Shown: positions 22,438 through 35,189, counted from the first letter of the stretch. The stretch is DNA of 64,000 bases from Zizania palustris (GCA_019279435.1 JAAALK010000287.1:23560162-23624161), one strand, 5' to 3'. Notes: generated by a model not told the origin, from the letters alone. Made by a program: numbers and translations.

Positions 22438-25400
22438 CTATTGGACGGCTAGCCGCTGGAGATGGTCCATAAAGACCTGAAAGCTCACATCATCTGTGAA
22501 AATGACGTCTCCTCCAGGAGAAGGATTGTCGGAATTATATGTAATGGATGGGTTTAGCTTTGCAAGTAAAAAACGAGCCTGCAATTTTGGAGGAAAGTAA
22601 TAAGTAATTCTCTTTTGAACATGTAACATAAGCGGAGACTAAAAATATACTACTGTTTTTAACCAACCTTGTCGTACCACCTACATTACATTTCCTTGGA
22701 GATCAGGAGCCGTATGGTAAGAACAAGGTAAGGAATATATAAAATATGAGCTATGCATAGTTGAAAAAGATATGGTTATCAGATGGTTAGTTGTTCCCAT
22801 AATTTTATTCTATGATTACCATACTATTATCATGTTTAACTTGCCATGAACTATCAAGGCCATCTAGATCATCTGCAAATAGAATTATTCAGAAAAATTA
22901 TACCTGAGATCCATATTGATCACAGACGACTAAACGGGGTACAGGAAAACGCTCCCTGATTATTGTGTCAGCTTCCTCATGTGGAGCTTTTAACAATTGC
23001 ACCAGAGTTGGTCAGTTGGCACAATACACCTCGTGGCCTTCTTGATCTTGGTAACCAGCATTTCGCCACTGTGCAATAGTTATCCCATGGAAGATGACAA
23101 CAGTAAAATAAGAATCCAACAAAAGAATCTTGTCAGTGGCGATTGCAGTTACATCCAAGAGAACTGGCTCTGGACCAGATTGAAATGAAAAGGATATAAG
23201 TGATGGTTGAATCATCACGACTGCATTGGCCCTGTCTAACATCATCCTAAAATATGCAGTTTCATAAGGACTATTGTTAACAACCTGAGTAGAAAGTAAA
23301 AAATTTAATATGCAATGGTGTGAAGTTTCCAATATCACATTATTTTAATGAAAGAAGGTGAACACTCTACCTGAACAAACTGAGACTGCCTCAAATTAAA
23401 AATAAACTGGGGAAATATCGATAGATGTGGGGACAAACTGAAGGATGAGGGAGTTTCCTTCTGATAGTCACCAAATTTGGAACATAAACGTATCAAAGCT
23501 CAATCAAGCCATCTTATTGGATCAAAATCAGCCTGAAAAGAATCCACAATGAGATAGTGCTACATAAAATGAACATATTGTTTTCATTTAGAATGATTCA
23601 AGGTGTTCACTATTTCAGAGAAACTATGTTGCAACTGACATCGACAGAAATTGTTTACAAGTATCATTGAGGTTAGGAAGACATGATTCCAGATACACAG
23701 AAGTGCCTAACCTATGTACCAAATGGTTGTGTGGCCATTGTACACAACAGGTTCAGAAGTGTGTGAGCACAATGACACAAAATTGTAATAAGCTTATGAA
23801 GCCTGAACTTTGTGTCTTTTTTGTTTGTAATTACACAAAATGACAAATAACTTTGTTTGCTTTTTTCGTCTGTGTTTAAACTGTCTAAAGAAAGTTGAAT
23901 AAAGCAACACAACATGAGACCATAATATATTCTGTTCATATCATATAAGATATACTAATAGACTCATCCATGTTTTCCAACAAAACAAAATAAAATTAGC
24001 CATTTGACCATGCATCAAAATAACAAGTTGGTTCATTTGTGTAATAACATATTTGAATTTTGAATAATAATTTTGGCAGATATTTTCAGACCCAAGGCCA
24101 GAAGTACCTCAGTTTCCATCTTAAATGAGACCAAGTGTTCCATGACTACAGCTGCAGCTTCTTGGTCAAAACTGGCTATAAGCTCCTAAAACACACAAAA
24201 CTCATTAAGGGACAAATGACTGCAATTTTATGTAAAAAAGGACACAATGAAAGTATGAAGCACATTGGAAAGGAATAGGCATAAGCCTTGCACCTCTATT
24301 TTGAAAAAGTGAAACTTGTTTGAATCAGCCAGACCAACTACACCTGGCAAAAGGAAAAATGATTGGGAATCCCAGATAATTAAAGACAACAAGAACTTGC
24401 CTGCGCGCTATCAGAACCAGAAGCCCATCTTCTGGAGAATGTAGTAGCTCGTATTCTCATTTGGCCATCATGATGCTGATAGCTGATGATTCATTCCCAA
24501 GCAAGTCAGGTAAACATATCTTGAACAGAGTTAGCTTAGCAAAAGCAAAATGGAAAAAGAAAAACGTTTCTTACTAGGTTAAGAATTGAAAGTAAAACTG
24601 GTTACTTGCTGCTTGACCAATTGAATTAGATCCATCTTTTTTTGCAATATCATATACTAAACAGGGTGATGTTTTCTTGTCAAGACCACACATCTTCCAA
24701 GCACTAGTATTTCCCTGACCTATAACAGTATCTGATGATAGAGGACTTTTCTGCATGTGAAAACTGCAGTGTTAGAAACAACAAAATTACTCTCAATCTA
24801 TTAACTTACGGAATCTATTATATAAAAGAATCTAGTGATAGTGAAATTTGGTGGGATCTTCAGCTGATAACTAGAACATTTACACATGTGGCTTGTAATA
24901 AGATTATTTATAATTGATGTATAGTTTCAAATTACATACATTCTTTTTTGAGAAATATATATAACCTTTCAAGTTTAGAGTTACTAAAAGAATGATTTTT
25001 TTGACATTGACATGATCTCAATGCACATATTTCTATACTAATTTTTCTAGATATATATTTTTATAAAATTATTAAAAACATAACTACATGAAAGTATTTT
25101 CCATTACAAATCTACTAATATTTTTTAATTTACCAATAATTTAAGATTTCAAGATTTGACTACATGCATTCTAGAACGTCATCTATTTGAGAACAGAGGT
25201 AGTAATATATTTATTCAGACTGTTGCCATTCACCAGTATTTAGCTAGTATTTAATAATGTAGATAATATAGCTTCTCCAGTGAAGTACAAGGTCCAATAA
25301 TGCCTTGGATCTTGACATCTTTTGAGCAGTTAATCTCAAGAATACCACTGCACAAGTAATGCAAACATATTATATGAATTAAAGTATTACCTTTTCCCCA

Positions 25401-28055
25401 AATATTGAATGTAAATATTAAGAATTCTTAAGTTTGAATTATTCTATTCAAATCCAGGAAGGTTCAAATACAGCCCCATATAACAGTAAACAGTCCAAGA
25501 CTAACCTACATGGAATGAGCAGACTACTAAGGAAAAGGATAGAAAGAAGCAATATTGGACCAGACCTCTGATCTCATAGTATAGTATCAAGTAGTAGTAG
25601 TAATGAGATAAATAAAAATTATGAGACCAATATGGGTTTAAAGCAAAAAAATCATATTCTGTTCTGGAAAGCAGATCTCTAGTTTGTATACATGGTAGCC
25701 AGTCTCTGTCTAACATATCATAAGGTGAAATTGAAGTTGATACACTAGATGAGATGCTATAAACAGTGGTTAGTGACATTAAGAACGTGTGCAGGTTAAT
25801 GGCTTTGGTATGCAGGACAGCTAGGCTACCTTGACAACTATAGCTGGCACATGTGTGACTTCAGTGGATGGTATGTACAACACTGACTAGATGTGACTTA
25901 AGGGGTAAATGAAAAATAATCCAACTAACTATTGTGAAGGAGATGCTATAAGAAAACAGTAGTTTGTCAATGGATACAAACTAAGGCATCTTGCATGTAA
26001 AAACTTAAACAAAGAAGATAACTTGAATAAAATCTTTATCTTTTAATTTACCAATAAACAATAGAACAAAGTTACAAAACACAGTTACCAGCCCAAAATA
26101 AATCGAGCGAGACAAAAGACTACTTTACTTGAATGATAATCCAAGATCATTATCTGATGACTCAAAAATGCGGAGAAGTGAGTCTTTGAAAACAGAGTGG
26201 CCAAACTTTCTGCAAGCACAACAATTCCTCCAGTCTTCTCAATTGCAAGTTTGCAACCTTCATTTCAGCAACACCAACCTGGGAAATGCAAACAGCAAAC
26301 ACAAATAACATAATCCCAAAAAACTCCAAAAAAAAATCATTCATTACAGTCCACACATAATATATACTGTGAGAGAAAGCATCCAGCAAGTTGAGTTTTT
26401 TTGCAAAAATATATTTATGGTCTCGTGCTTGACAAGAAATAAGAAACAGACCTGGTCAACTGCACAAGCAAATAAATCCAGTATGTGTCCCTGGTGCACA
26501 AGCTGCTTTGCAATCTGATCATAGAATTTAACAGCTTTATCATAAAGTGGAGCAGAGTCTTTATCGAGGTCTTTATGTGAGCAAATTGGCTCTGATAAGG
26601 ATTTGGATACAATCTGCAAATTTTGCAAGATAGTAACCAATCCTCACAAGAAAGCATATAAAAAACATGCCTACAGAACATAAAACTGTAATATGACAAA
26701 TCATAGTTGACATTAAAATCAAGCATAATAAATATTCGTAATCAGCACTATTCTACACCACTGCACATTGTTGCCCTGTGATATAGAGTTATCACCTATT
26801 GCCTATTGTACACAAAGAGTTGCTGTGAAACTAAAAATAGTGAGATAGACGCAAGCTAATCAAATAGTCCACACATACATACAAACAAGAGGCATATGAA
26901 CATGCTGACCGACTGTTCATGATATGGACAAACCAAATGATTTAAAACAGAATGTAACACAAAAGAATTAATACTTACAGAACAAGGTCCCTCTGTAGAT
27001 GGGCCACCAACAAATGCCATAATCCTAGCACTGGATCCAGGGACACACCCCCAGGAGACTGGCTGCCACACTTAATGCAGCTCCAGTGCATCTTGAAGCA
27101 CGTTGATCACCTGGCACAGGCCAATGGTCGTTTTGCAATTCTTCTATCACCTACACATGCAGTTAAATCATATCATGGATTTGCACATTGAAAGTTCAGG
27201 ATAATATGTATTATATAGGTAATATTATTTCGTATTATGATATTATTGATTCTTAGCTGAATTCAACACAAACTCGCATTCAGAAGCAGGTAACAAGAAC
27301 CTAGCAATGCTCTCTGATGAAAGACCATCCCTGCCTCCCTGGTACCAGCAATCACCCCTGTGGTGGGCTTTTTTTTCCTTGCAAAGAAGCACATTTGCTC
27401 CCTTGAACACATATTACCTTGGCAGTAAGCCAAAACCCAATTCATGAACCTATATACACCAATATATAAAATATTATCAAATTAGCCATTGCATAAAACA
27501 ATTAAGAATGGATCATTCGTGAGAGCACAGTGGACCACCTGCACATATGTCCCAAAAGTGATGAATCCAACAAGAGAATTATCTGGCAATAGCTCGACAA
27601 CTTGTGCAAGTGCAGACTTCAAATAACCAATTTCTTCCTCAATCATGCAAGTATCGACAACAAACATGAAAACTGGTGGCACTGCAGGGCCTGTTTCAGC
27701 AGTGGATATGTACTCAACTGTGGTATACTGAGGAAAGAGTTCTGCTGGGAGTTTGTTTTCTGAGATCGATGAGTAGTGCTGTGGGAAGTGATTGCGCTGA
27801 AAGCAGAATGGACAGACCCAAACATTTGCGACATAGTCAACAATGGAGAAAGGGTTGAGGATGGAACGGCACATGCGGGAGAGGATGGGAGAATATGGGA
27901 GAACTGGGATATCAGGAACTGATTTCAGAGGAGTGTAGATAGCAGAAATAGGCACAACACAGCTCACGCCTCACAGCATCCTCCCTTGTGCCCGGAATAA
28001 CATTCCAGGGCATCCTTATCCCATCTTGTGCCTCAAGGTCAAGGAACTCGGACAT
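22438..28055 (-). pseudogene. SEC23: SEC23 (COPII coat subunit) pseudogene with introns retained
   Basis: Twelve exon-like blocks on the minus strand follow a plant SEC23 in order: 28055-27539, about 27449-27260, 27150-26979, 26613-26452, 26278-26128, 25347-25272, 24750-24575, 24482-24401, 24185-24108, 23532-23371, 23284-22904, 22578-22438. Landmarks are MSEFLDLEAQDGIRMPWNVI at the start, the zinc-finger end VWVCPFCFQRNHFP, the trunk segment MFVVDTCMIEEE, INCSKDVKIQG, TSAWKMCGLD, the gelsolin-like end FHGITIAQWRNAGYQ and the C-terminus FMDHLQRLAVQ. SEC23 is the GTPase-activating subunit of the ER-exit coat. This copy is broken: a 7-bp insertion after codon 29 of exon 1, a stop and two frameshifts in exon 2, single-base shifts in exons 3, 5 and 11, and a TGA in exon 10. 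One intron has a GC donor (after 24401). Retained introns mean it arose by DNA duplication, not retrotransposition. In the most intact exons (4, 7, 8, 9, 12) the family match is close, so decay looks recent. Confidence 0.9.
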
Positions 28056-28950
28056 TTTTCAGCAGAAGATCTGTCAGGCCTCCAGAAGTTATATCCTACC
28101 TGCAATATTAATCTATCAGCAAGTGAAATACTGATGAACTGAAAGTAAACAAGAAATACGGAGAAAAATACGATCAAGACAAAAAAAAACAATAAAAGAG
28201 GCCCTTGCAAGTGGATGCCAGTCACTCGATTCGGTGAACTAAAATAACATAAGGAGTGCCAGTAACCCTGATCCAAAACCTTCAAATGTCAATTTACGCA
28301 TGACACAATTGTGCTAATGCTTGGCATTCCTAGTTATTCAATTTCATGAGGCCAAATCGGTGTGAAATTGCAAAATTCTCAGTATACAATATTCCGTTGC
28401 CGTGCCCAACTACACCGAGGGGACAGAAAAAGTTCAAACTCGCAGAATTTACATAATTACACACAGTGACCAAACAAAAAACAAAGGTATCATATCTCCA
28501 GCCCGCAATCCCCACATTGTGTTTGTGCTCCCCAAAAGGTGACGGGTTCCTCACTTCCTCCCAATCGCTAAACATGCTAAAACTCCGCAAAATGATCGAA
28601 ATTGAATCCTTCCCGTTCCCGGCAACCCTCGCCCCCCAGATATGACCAACCGATTGCTAGGACCGCACCGGGAACTACTAACCTGGCAGTACCTCGCCGC
28701 AGGAAGCGGCGGCCGGAGTTGGAGGGGGAGGACGAGGAGGCGAAACGGCCGGCCGGCCGGCCGCGCGCGTGATGCGATCGGGGGAGGACTCCGCCCTCGC
28801 CCCTTGCGAGTCGGAACTCGGAACTCGAGCGAGAACAACGAGGAGGGAGTGGGCGCCGGCGGATGGGCCTCGGGGCCCAGTAGTCAGTGGCACAGCTATC
28901 GGACGGCTGAGATTAGACGTGTAGCCAGATCGGGTGGCTCATATTAAATT
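28056..28950 (-). promoter_or_regulatory. 5' flank of the SEC23 relic with GC-rich promoter-like block
   Basis: Upstream of the SEC23 ATG is AT-rich sequence with splice-acceptor-like pyrimidine runs (28090-28540), then a GC-rich block (about 28630-28880) with repeated CGGCCGG words. This resembles a plant housekeeping promoter with a spliced 5' leader. The exact leader exon cannot be fixed by eye. Open frames here on both strands are compositional. Confidence 0.4.
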
Positions 28951-29460
28951 CAATGGAGTGGAGATTGTTTCATGGAGCTAAAATTTAACCCAACACATTA
29001 AATTCTTAATTCTTAATGTTAAGAGTGGATATTAAGATAAAATATATAATTAGTATTTTTTACAACTCCAGCTTCATACATCTGTGGATATAGTAAAATA
29101 AAGTGTTTAAACTTTTGTTTTTATTTTTAAATAAAAAATTATTTAATTAATTATATTTTGTTCGGCTATAGATTAGGATCTTTTGGAGCTATAATTAACC
29201 AACGGGCTTTCCGTCAATCTGAGTAAATGATTGTTCCAACTGTGTCCCCAAAACAATTCATAGTTCTAATAACGTGCGGTTGCTGGAATATAAAATGAAT
29301 TGTTCATATTTTCTTATCGGTTGAAGTTTTTGGGTTGAATTAGTTGGAACATGCCGCTTAATATGATATCAGAGCCGAAGACCTTAAGTTTGAATTATAT
29401 TCCATCTAAACTCCGAACACCTTTCTGTTTTCCTGGTTTTTCTTTTACAAAAAAGGTGCT
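28951..29460. other. AT-rich intergenic, one primer-binding-site-like word
   Basis: No gene is seen. The word TGATATCAGAGCC at about 29364-29376 resembles the initiator-Met tRNA primer-binding site of LTR elements (TGGTATCAGAGC), as also found at 62208. It may be the relic of a small LTR retrotransposon, but no LTR pair is evident. Confidence 0.35.
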
Positions 29461-29468
29461 CTAGCAGC

Positions 29469-30090
29469 TAGGGGTGGTAGTTTGGCTCGGGGCTCGGCTG
29501 AGCCGAGCCGAGCCACGCTGTGCCACCGAGCCGAATTCGAGCCAAGCCTCTTGGCTCGTCCAACATTCGAGCCGAGCCGAGACGGTTCGTTGGCTCGGTC
29601 ACCGGCACATGGAGCGAATCTATTCCTCTATCTAGTGCATAAAATCATGTATTCATGTGAAGTAAATAACATCAAATCGTGTATTTTCATCATTGCGTGA
29701 GCACTAAGCTCTAAACATCGAACAATAGACACATCTCCTCTCCCTTCCTGACAATTGTCACCATCGATGCCCTCGACGGCCAGCGGTCCTTAGCCCACAA
29801 CCCCCACCGACCACCGCTACCTACACCCGGTGCCACCACCTGATTTTCTGAGAGGAATGAGTCCCTAACAATGCCACTTTCTAAGTTAAGTGAGCATAAC
29901 ATATTAAAAAAGATTAAAAAAACAAGTGGACAGTGGCACTAACGAGCCGAGTCGAGCCAACTTGTGGCTCGGCCGAGCCCGAGCCGAGCCAGAATTTGAG
30001 CGCATTAAACCATCCGAGTCGAGCCTTGCTCGACTCGCTAAAGAGGCGGCTCGGCCGAGCCGAGCCGAGCTCGGCTCGTTGCCAGCCCTA
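29469..30090. mobile_element. Non-autonomous hAT element with perfect 8-bp target-site duplication
   Basis: The element starts TAGGGGTGG and ends CCAGCCCTA. It is flanked by identical CTAGCAGC at 29461-29468 and 30091-30098, the 8-bp duplication typical of hAT transposons. Both ends are packed with GAGCCGAG/CTCGGCTC words in both orientations (subterminal repeats), so both ends can fold. The 622 bp encode no transposase. The ends differ from those of the autonomous-looking hAT at 46712, so another hAT would have to mobilise it. Confidence 0.92.
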
Positions 30091-30276
30091 CTAGCAGCTT
30101 CTTCACGGGAACTACTCACCGAAAGTCCAGAATTAATCACTTACATAATGAATATGTTACAAAATCAAGCACAAGGTTACGGACGAGACACATGAGATTT
30201 AATGTGGAAAATCCTTATGAGAAAAATCACACCTGCCGGTTGGCAAAACTTCACTATAAAAGAGATATTTATAGCA

Positions 30277-30500
30277 CACTACAAGAAAAATAGAAATTTT
30301 CATCGGCCTCTTTAATTTCTATCGGCTTTTTCGAAAGCCGATAGAAGTTAATTAATTTTCGTCGGCCTAAAGAAGCTAACAGAAATTAAGCTAACTTCCG
30401 TCGGCTTTTCACTGTGGCCGACAGGGATTTCCCCCACCCGGTATAGAAGCCTTAACTTCCGTCGGTCACAGTTGTTGGCCGACGGAAGTTAAGGGATATA
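30277..30500 (+). mobile_element. CACTA transposon left end
   Basis: CACTACAAGAAAAA at 30277-30290 is the canonical plant CACTA (En/Spm) terminus. It is followed by several copies, in both orientations, of a CTTCCGTCGGC/GCCGACGG-type subterminal word (30303-30490). No matching TTTCTTGTAGTG right end was found downstream in the window, although similar subterminal repeats recur at 35850-36010. The element body and right limit are therefore undefined. Confidence 0.8.
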
Positions 30501-32295
30501 TTCTCCCAACCCCTGCACGTACATGGAGACGTACCTAACTCTCTGTACGCACCCGTTCCACCCCGCTGCCGCCTGAGCTCCTCCCCGCCTTCTCTCGCCC
30601 GCCACCCGTCGCCGCCGCCAGCCACCTGTTCCCGCGCCCCACGCCCCGTCGCCCGCCCTGCACACCGCTGCTGCCCAACGCCACCCGATCCGCACCGCCC
30701 GTCCCGATGCCGGCCGCCCACCGCTGTCCGCCCCGTGCGCCCCGCCACCGTCCACCGGCGCCCGCCGACGCCTCCACTGTCCACCGGCCTCTAGGCTCTT
30801 CGAATCGAATCAAAGGTATTCCTTCTTCTTTCGTAGCCGCCCTCCCCTCAATCATATGCGATGAGATGTCACATGTATGAAGGCCTAATCATAGAACAAA
30901 AAAGACCATCAATATTGATGAAATATGAATATTTATTCATGTATTAATATGTTTCATATGCGATGTTCAACAAACCGCCGCCCGCCGGCCTCTGATCCAT
31001 CGCTGTCCAAATTCGGATCATGATATAACATAATCCATTAACAGTGGAATGGAGTGACCGATTAAATCACAGAATCCATCAACTTGACAGGCGTGCTTTT
31101 GAATGCTAGTATGAAACAATGGACAGTTGCTATCAATACGAGCAATGACAAATCAACTGTCTGCCATAAATAACCCACAACTTCTAACCCACACATGGTG
31201 CTGTTGCTACACTGCCATAGTGCCACACTGCTCCTAGCTAGCAGCTTCTTCATTTGAGATTGCCCCTTTTTCCTTGAAGACTAGACTTCGTTCGATTTGT
31301 AACAAAGCTTATCATTTGAGCAACAAGTGATTCAACAAGTGATTTAACAAGAGCTTCCAACGGATCATCCTACTAGTACCTTGTGGTCCAAATTTTTACG
31401 CAGCAGCGTGCATCCTGGAGTAGTTCACTGACTTCACTCTATGAGATTCATTCAGTTCAATGCAAGCCGTCAGAGCTCCTTGATTATGCATGTTTTCGCC
31501 AGTGTCGCCATTACTGCTCTTGAGTGAGTTGCAAACTAGCAGCAGTACCAGTACAAACATGTTCAGAAACACTGCGATTTTAGCCGTTAAATGGTCCAAC
31601 ACAAGGGACAAATCAATGCACACCAGGCGAAACCTGAACTGAACATGCAAAACCAGTCTTGAGTGGTGGAGTGGAGTGTGTGGTTGGCCCCCGCCCCTCC
31701 AAGAAATTCTTCAGATGCCACTGCTTTTTAGCCACTCTCCTTTTCATCTTGTTCGTATCATTTGAGTTGACATGTCATCGAGTAAAGTTAACCAACCGTG
31801 CAATCCGGCCTCACTTTATTCTTCTTTTACATTTGTGCTGCAAAGCAGCAAAGTTCTGGAGTCAAGAACTGCTTGCCTAGAATTACAGAAAGCCAATTCT
31901 TCACAAAAAAAAACTTGAAAAAACAGACGCAGACAAAGCTGAAGGGTTTTGATCATAGGGAGATAATGAGGGATATGAACTCTGAAGCAAGAACAGTGAC
32001 CAGAAATACAACATGCGTGTTGCAGACTTACAGCCATGCAGCTCTGAAAGACTGAAACCCCACATGTTCATCTGAATTATTCAGAACATACGACACGATT
32101 ACACCAAAACATGGAAACCAAGTGCGTATCATTCCAAACAGAGAGCAACAAGAAGCACTCTCAAATCATCTCTCGCACGACGAGGTTAACTTTACCTGAT
32201 AGTGAGAGCTCGCAAGCATCGTCACATGTCAGCAGCGTTGCTAGCATGGACAGTTAAACTTTAGATCTTCTTGGCTAACAATGGTGTCGACATGT
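30501..32295. other. No supported gene; GC-rich block then ordinary intergenic DNA
   Basis: Bases 30520-30800 are C-rich (CCGCC-type words) and give open frames on both strands that look compositional. They could be a 5' leader of a CACTA gene, since a splice-donor-like GGTATTCC follows at about 30814. From 30860 to 32295 I see no coding match, tandem repeat or element end. Confidence 0.45.
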
Positions 32296-33112
32296 TTAGC
32301 TACTACCGGTGGTTTTGTAAATGTAAGCAGGAGCAGGGCTCGCGGTGAGGGTGCTGCTCCGGTTGCGCCACTTCCACGGGTCGGCCGGTGTGCTGGGCAG
32401 TGGCGGCAGCGGCAGGACTGCGTGGCGGCGGCACAGCCCGAACGGCCACCCCTGGCAGTCCCTGAAGCCCTCCCACGTCGCCGGCGACTGCAGCGGAGGC
32501 GGCGGGTCCACGGCGAACGACGACGCCACGGTCGCCCCACGGCTCGTGCTGCGGGAGAAGAAGCTCTTCACCGAGAAGAACGCCTCGCTCTCGTCGTCGC
32601 GACCTGCCTCCTCATCGTCGTCACCATCCTCCCCCTTCTCCTCCTCCTCCTCCTCCTCCTCCTTCATTACGCACTTCTTGGGAGTTGAAACTTTCTCAAG
32701 AACGCTCCTCGGATCGAGCGGAGTGAACGGCGACCAGACGAAAGGGCTCGACGGAGTTTGGGAATCCACGCTGCACCTCGACCTCTTCTTCATCTGCCGG
32801 TTCCTCATCTCGTTCAGTACCACCTGCAAACGCATCGATGGATCATCAAGAACTAGCTAGTAGCTACAGATACAGAAAAACTTCTCTTGTAATGATGCTA
32901 CTGCTGCTGTGAACCTGCTTCGTGTCGAGGAAGCTGTCGTCGTCGTCGTCGTCGGTGTCGTCGCCGGAGCTCCAGCCGGCGGCAGGGCTCCTGACGCAGG
33001 GGACATGGCAGTGGGCGTAGGTCTCCCTGACGAGCGAGGAGAGGGACTTGCAGTAGTGGTTCGTGGTCGCCGGGAGCTTGGGGTGGCCGTACTCCTGTGC
33101 CAAGCAAGGCAT
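32296..33112 (-). CDS. Two-exon gene, 241-residue acidic protein of unknown function
   Basis: Exon 1 (33112-32915) encodes 66 residues starting MPCLAQEYGHPKLPATTNHY and ending in an acidic run (DDTDDDDDDSFLDTKQ). A 91-bp GT-AG intron follows. Exon 2 (32823-32296) encodes 175 residues in the same phase: VVLNEMRNRQMKKRSRCSVD, then a proline-containing FVWSPFTPLDPRSVLEK, a poly-Glu run coded by a CTC repeat on the plus strand (about 32640-32662), and a C-terminal part rich in Ser and Pro. There are no membrane segments or signal peptide and no domain I can name. Reading the two exons together, with conserved-looking basic and SPFTPLDP-like motifs, it looks like a real plant nuclear or regulatory protein. 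The ATG at 33112 is the first in the frame after an A-rich leader. No lesion is seen. Confidence 0.7.
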
Positions 33113-34343
33113 TGTTTTTTTCCTCACAAACAGATCGATCGATCACCGGACAGCCCAGCCCAGCTTCTTGTGATCGTGTTGATCGTTCATGCGATGATCG
33201 ATCGGTGGCCGGATCGGAGCGTATAAATGGTGGCTTCGCCCTGTGGAGAAATGGGTTTTTAGATCGAGGAGGGATGTGGACGTGCATGACAAGTGCCCTG
33301 CAACTCAAAAGAGAGGCTCTGATCTTGATCATATTGGAGCCTGTATAAGAACCCATAATCCTTTCGATTGAAGGCTAAGTAAGAGTGAAGAACTAGCTAA
33401 GATCCGACAGTATGAAGCTCGTCTCAATCATTGCAAACCCGAGATCGGTGCAGAAATTCAAAAGGAAGGAAATTGCGTCACTAGGAAACACTAAACGCTG
33501 AACAATGTGTGCCTAACAAGAAGAGCACGACAACAACTGCAAGTCTGCAACCCTTGCTCTTTAATCAACGGTGTTCTTGGAGAGCTCGTCTCCAAGCCTC
33601 CAACTCCAAGGTACCAAACCGGTACGCATTTCCGGTGAAATGTCGCCGTTTCCCGTTTGTGATAAATCTGCCCTTCTTGACCCCACTCCCACTCAATAGA
33701 GGGGAAATATCATGTGCAATCGTTTATTTGGTGCAATCGTCTAATTAAGCGATCTGGTGCATCTAATCAAGTGATCCAACGTTTACATATGAAAGTGGTT
33801 AAAAGTAAAAAAGTACTAGGTTTTAGATGGATGCACCAGATCGTTTGATTGCACGATTACACTAATATAAATGATTGCACAGGATATTTTCCCCTCAGTA
33901 GATCAGCACTAAGTTCAGGCGAAAAAAAATAACTGTTAGGGATCAGAGTTCAGAGCGCTAGAACGATAAAATTTATTTTTATGAGATGAGAGGTATAAAA
34001 ACAATGAATTATAATAAGCATCTCAATATACAAGATGTATAGATATATATTTGTCTAATATGAACTCTGTTTCTGTTTAAGTACATATATTCTTTAATAC
34101 CTCATTTATATAAGATCAATTGTGTATACAAGGAGACTATCCTAAATTATCGCGATATTTTAAATAGCTCCCGAACTATATAATACAGTTTAAGCGGTTC
34201 TTGAAAATTTTAAAACTAAATTTTTGTCGAACTTTCCGAATGATTTTGCTAACGTGGCACGACGGAACGATGATTTTCGCGGGCTGGGACATACGCGGTA
34301 TGATGATGCGGCTAACCAAGTAAATATGTTGTCGGCTAGTTTA
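33113..34343. other. Upstream flank of the unknown gene, no further gene
   Basis: The 33113-33260 region is the likely promoter/leader (GATCGATCG words around 33135). A 79-codon frame at 33509-33748 has no recognisable features and I do not call it. Bases 33700-33890 contain an imperfect inverted repeat around GTGCAATCG..TTGATTGCACGATTAC, possibly an old MITE. The rest is AT-rich. Confidence 0.45.
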
Positions 34344-34627
34344 GGGGGTGTTTGGTTTGGGGTTGCTAAAGTTTAGAGACTAAACTTTAGTCTCTTTTAG
34401 TCTCTAAATTGTCAAACATGGGGGCTAAAAGGGACTAAACCCTAAACTTTAGCCCTTTAGTCTCAAAAACCTTGCTAAAAGAGACTAAAAGTACTACTTA
34501 CCTCTCATCCCTCACTCTCTTTTAGTTATTTAGTTCTTAGAACCAAACAGCAAGAAACTAAAATTTAGTCCTATAAAAAAGAGAAGACTAAAGTTTAGTT
34601 TAGTTCCTAAAGGAATCAAACGGGCCC
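34344..34627. repeat. Tourist-like MITE, TTA target duplication
   Basis: The element starts GGGGGTGTTTGGTTTGG and ends ATCAAACGGGCCC, with TTA on both sides (34341-34343, 34628-34630). The interior repeats CTAAA(A/C)TTTAG-like words in both orientations. TTA duplication and GGG-starting ends fit PIF/Harbinger-derived Tourist elements. Confidence 0.85.
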
Positions 34628-34869
34628 TTAGTATGTGATATGTTATTTGCATCAGCGAAAACCACCGGTTCCGCTGTCACGGCAGTGAAACCTCTCGGAA
34701 ATTCAACAGTGAACTAATTTTGAAATGTTTAGGGTTGCTTAAACAGTATTATACTTCGAGAAGTTATTTAAACTATCACATTTTGTATTTAAACTATCAC
34801 ATGACATTTCCATTTCAGTACAGTAATTTATACTTTTTCATATGTACAAAAATAACCGCATGTCTTATA

Positions 34870-35182
34870 GGGTGTTTGGATCGAGGGGCTAAATTTTAGC
34901 CCGTGTCACATCGGATGTTTTGACATTAATTTGAAGGACTAAACATGAACTAATTATAAAAATAATTGCAGAATCAGAGACTAAATCGCGAGACGAATTT
35001 TTTAAGCCTAATTAATCCATAATTAGCAAATATTTACTGTAGCATCACATTGTCAAATCATAGTGTGATTAGGCTTATTAGATTCGTTTCGTGAATAATC
35101 CTCTTATTATGAATGAGTTTTATAAATAATCTACATTTAATATTTTAAAATAATATTTTAGCCCCTGTCTAAACACCCTTTC
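34870..35182. repeat. MITE family A, copy 1
   Basis: Starts AGGGTGTTTGGATCGAGG and ends GTCTAAACACCCT. The interior (GACGAATTTTTTAAGCCTAATTAATCC, split here as a core of about 20 recognisable bases, and TTTACTGTAGCATCACATTG) matches 53452-53765 and 63038-63381. Three copies in the window share ends and interior, a common grass MITE pattern. Clear target duplication was only found for the 63-kb copy. Confidence 0.85.
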
Positions 35183-35189
35183 TCGTGGA

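Noticed and set aside
30452..30855. Glycine/arginine-rich frames of 88-110 codons on the minus strand
   Set aside because: C-rich plus strand creates them; no conserved motif, no second exon.
33509..33748. 79-codon frame
   Set aside because: No feature beyond being open; flanks show no splice or promoter signals that I can support.
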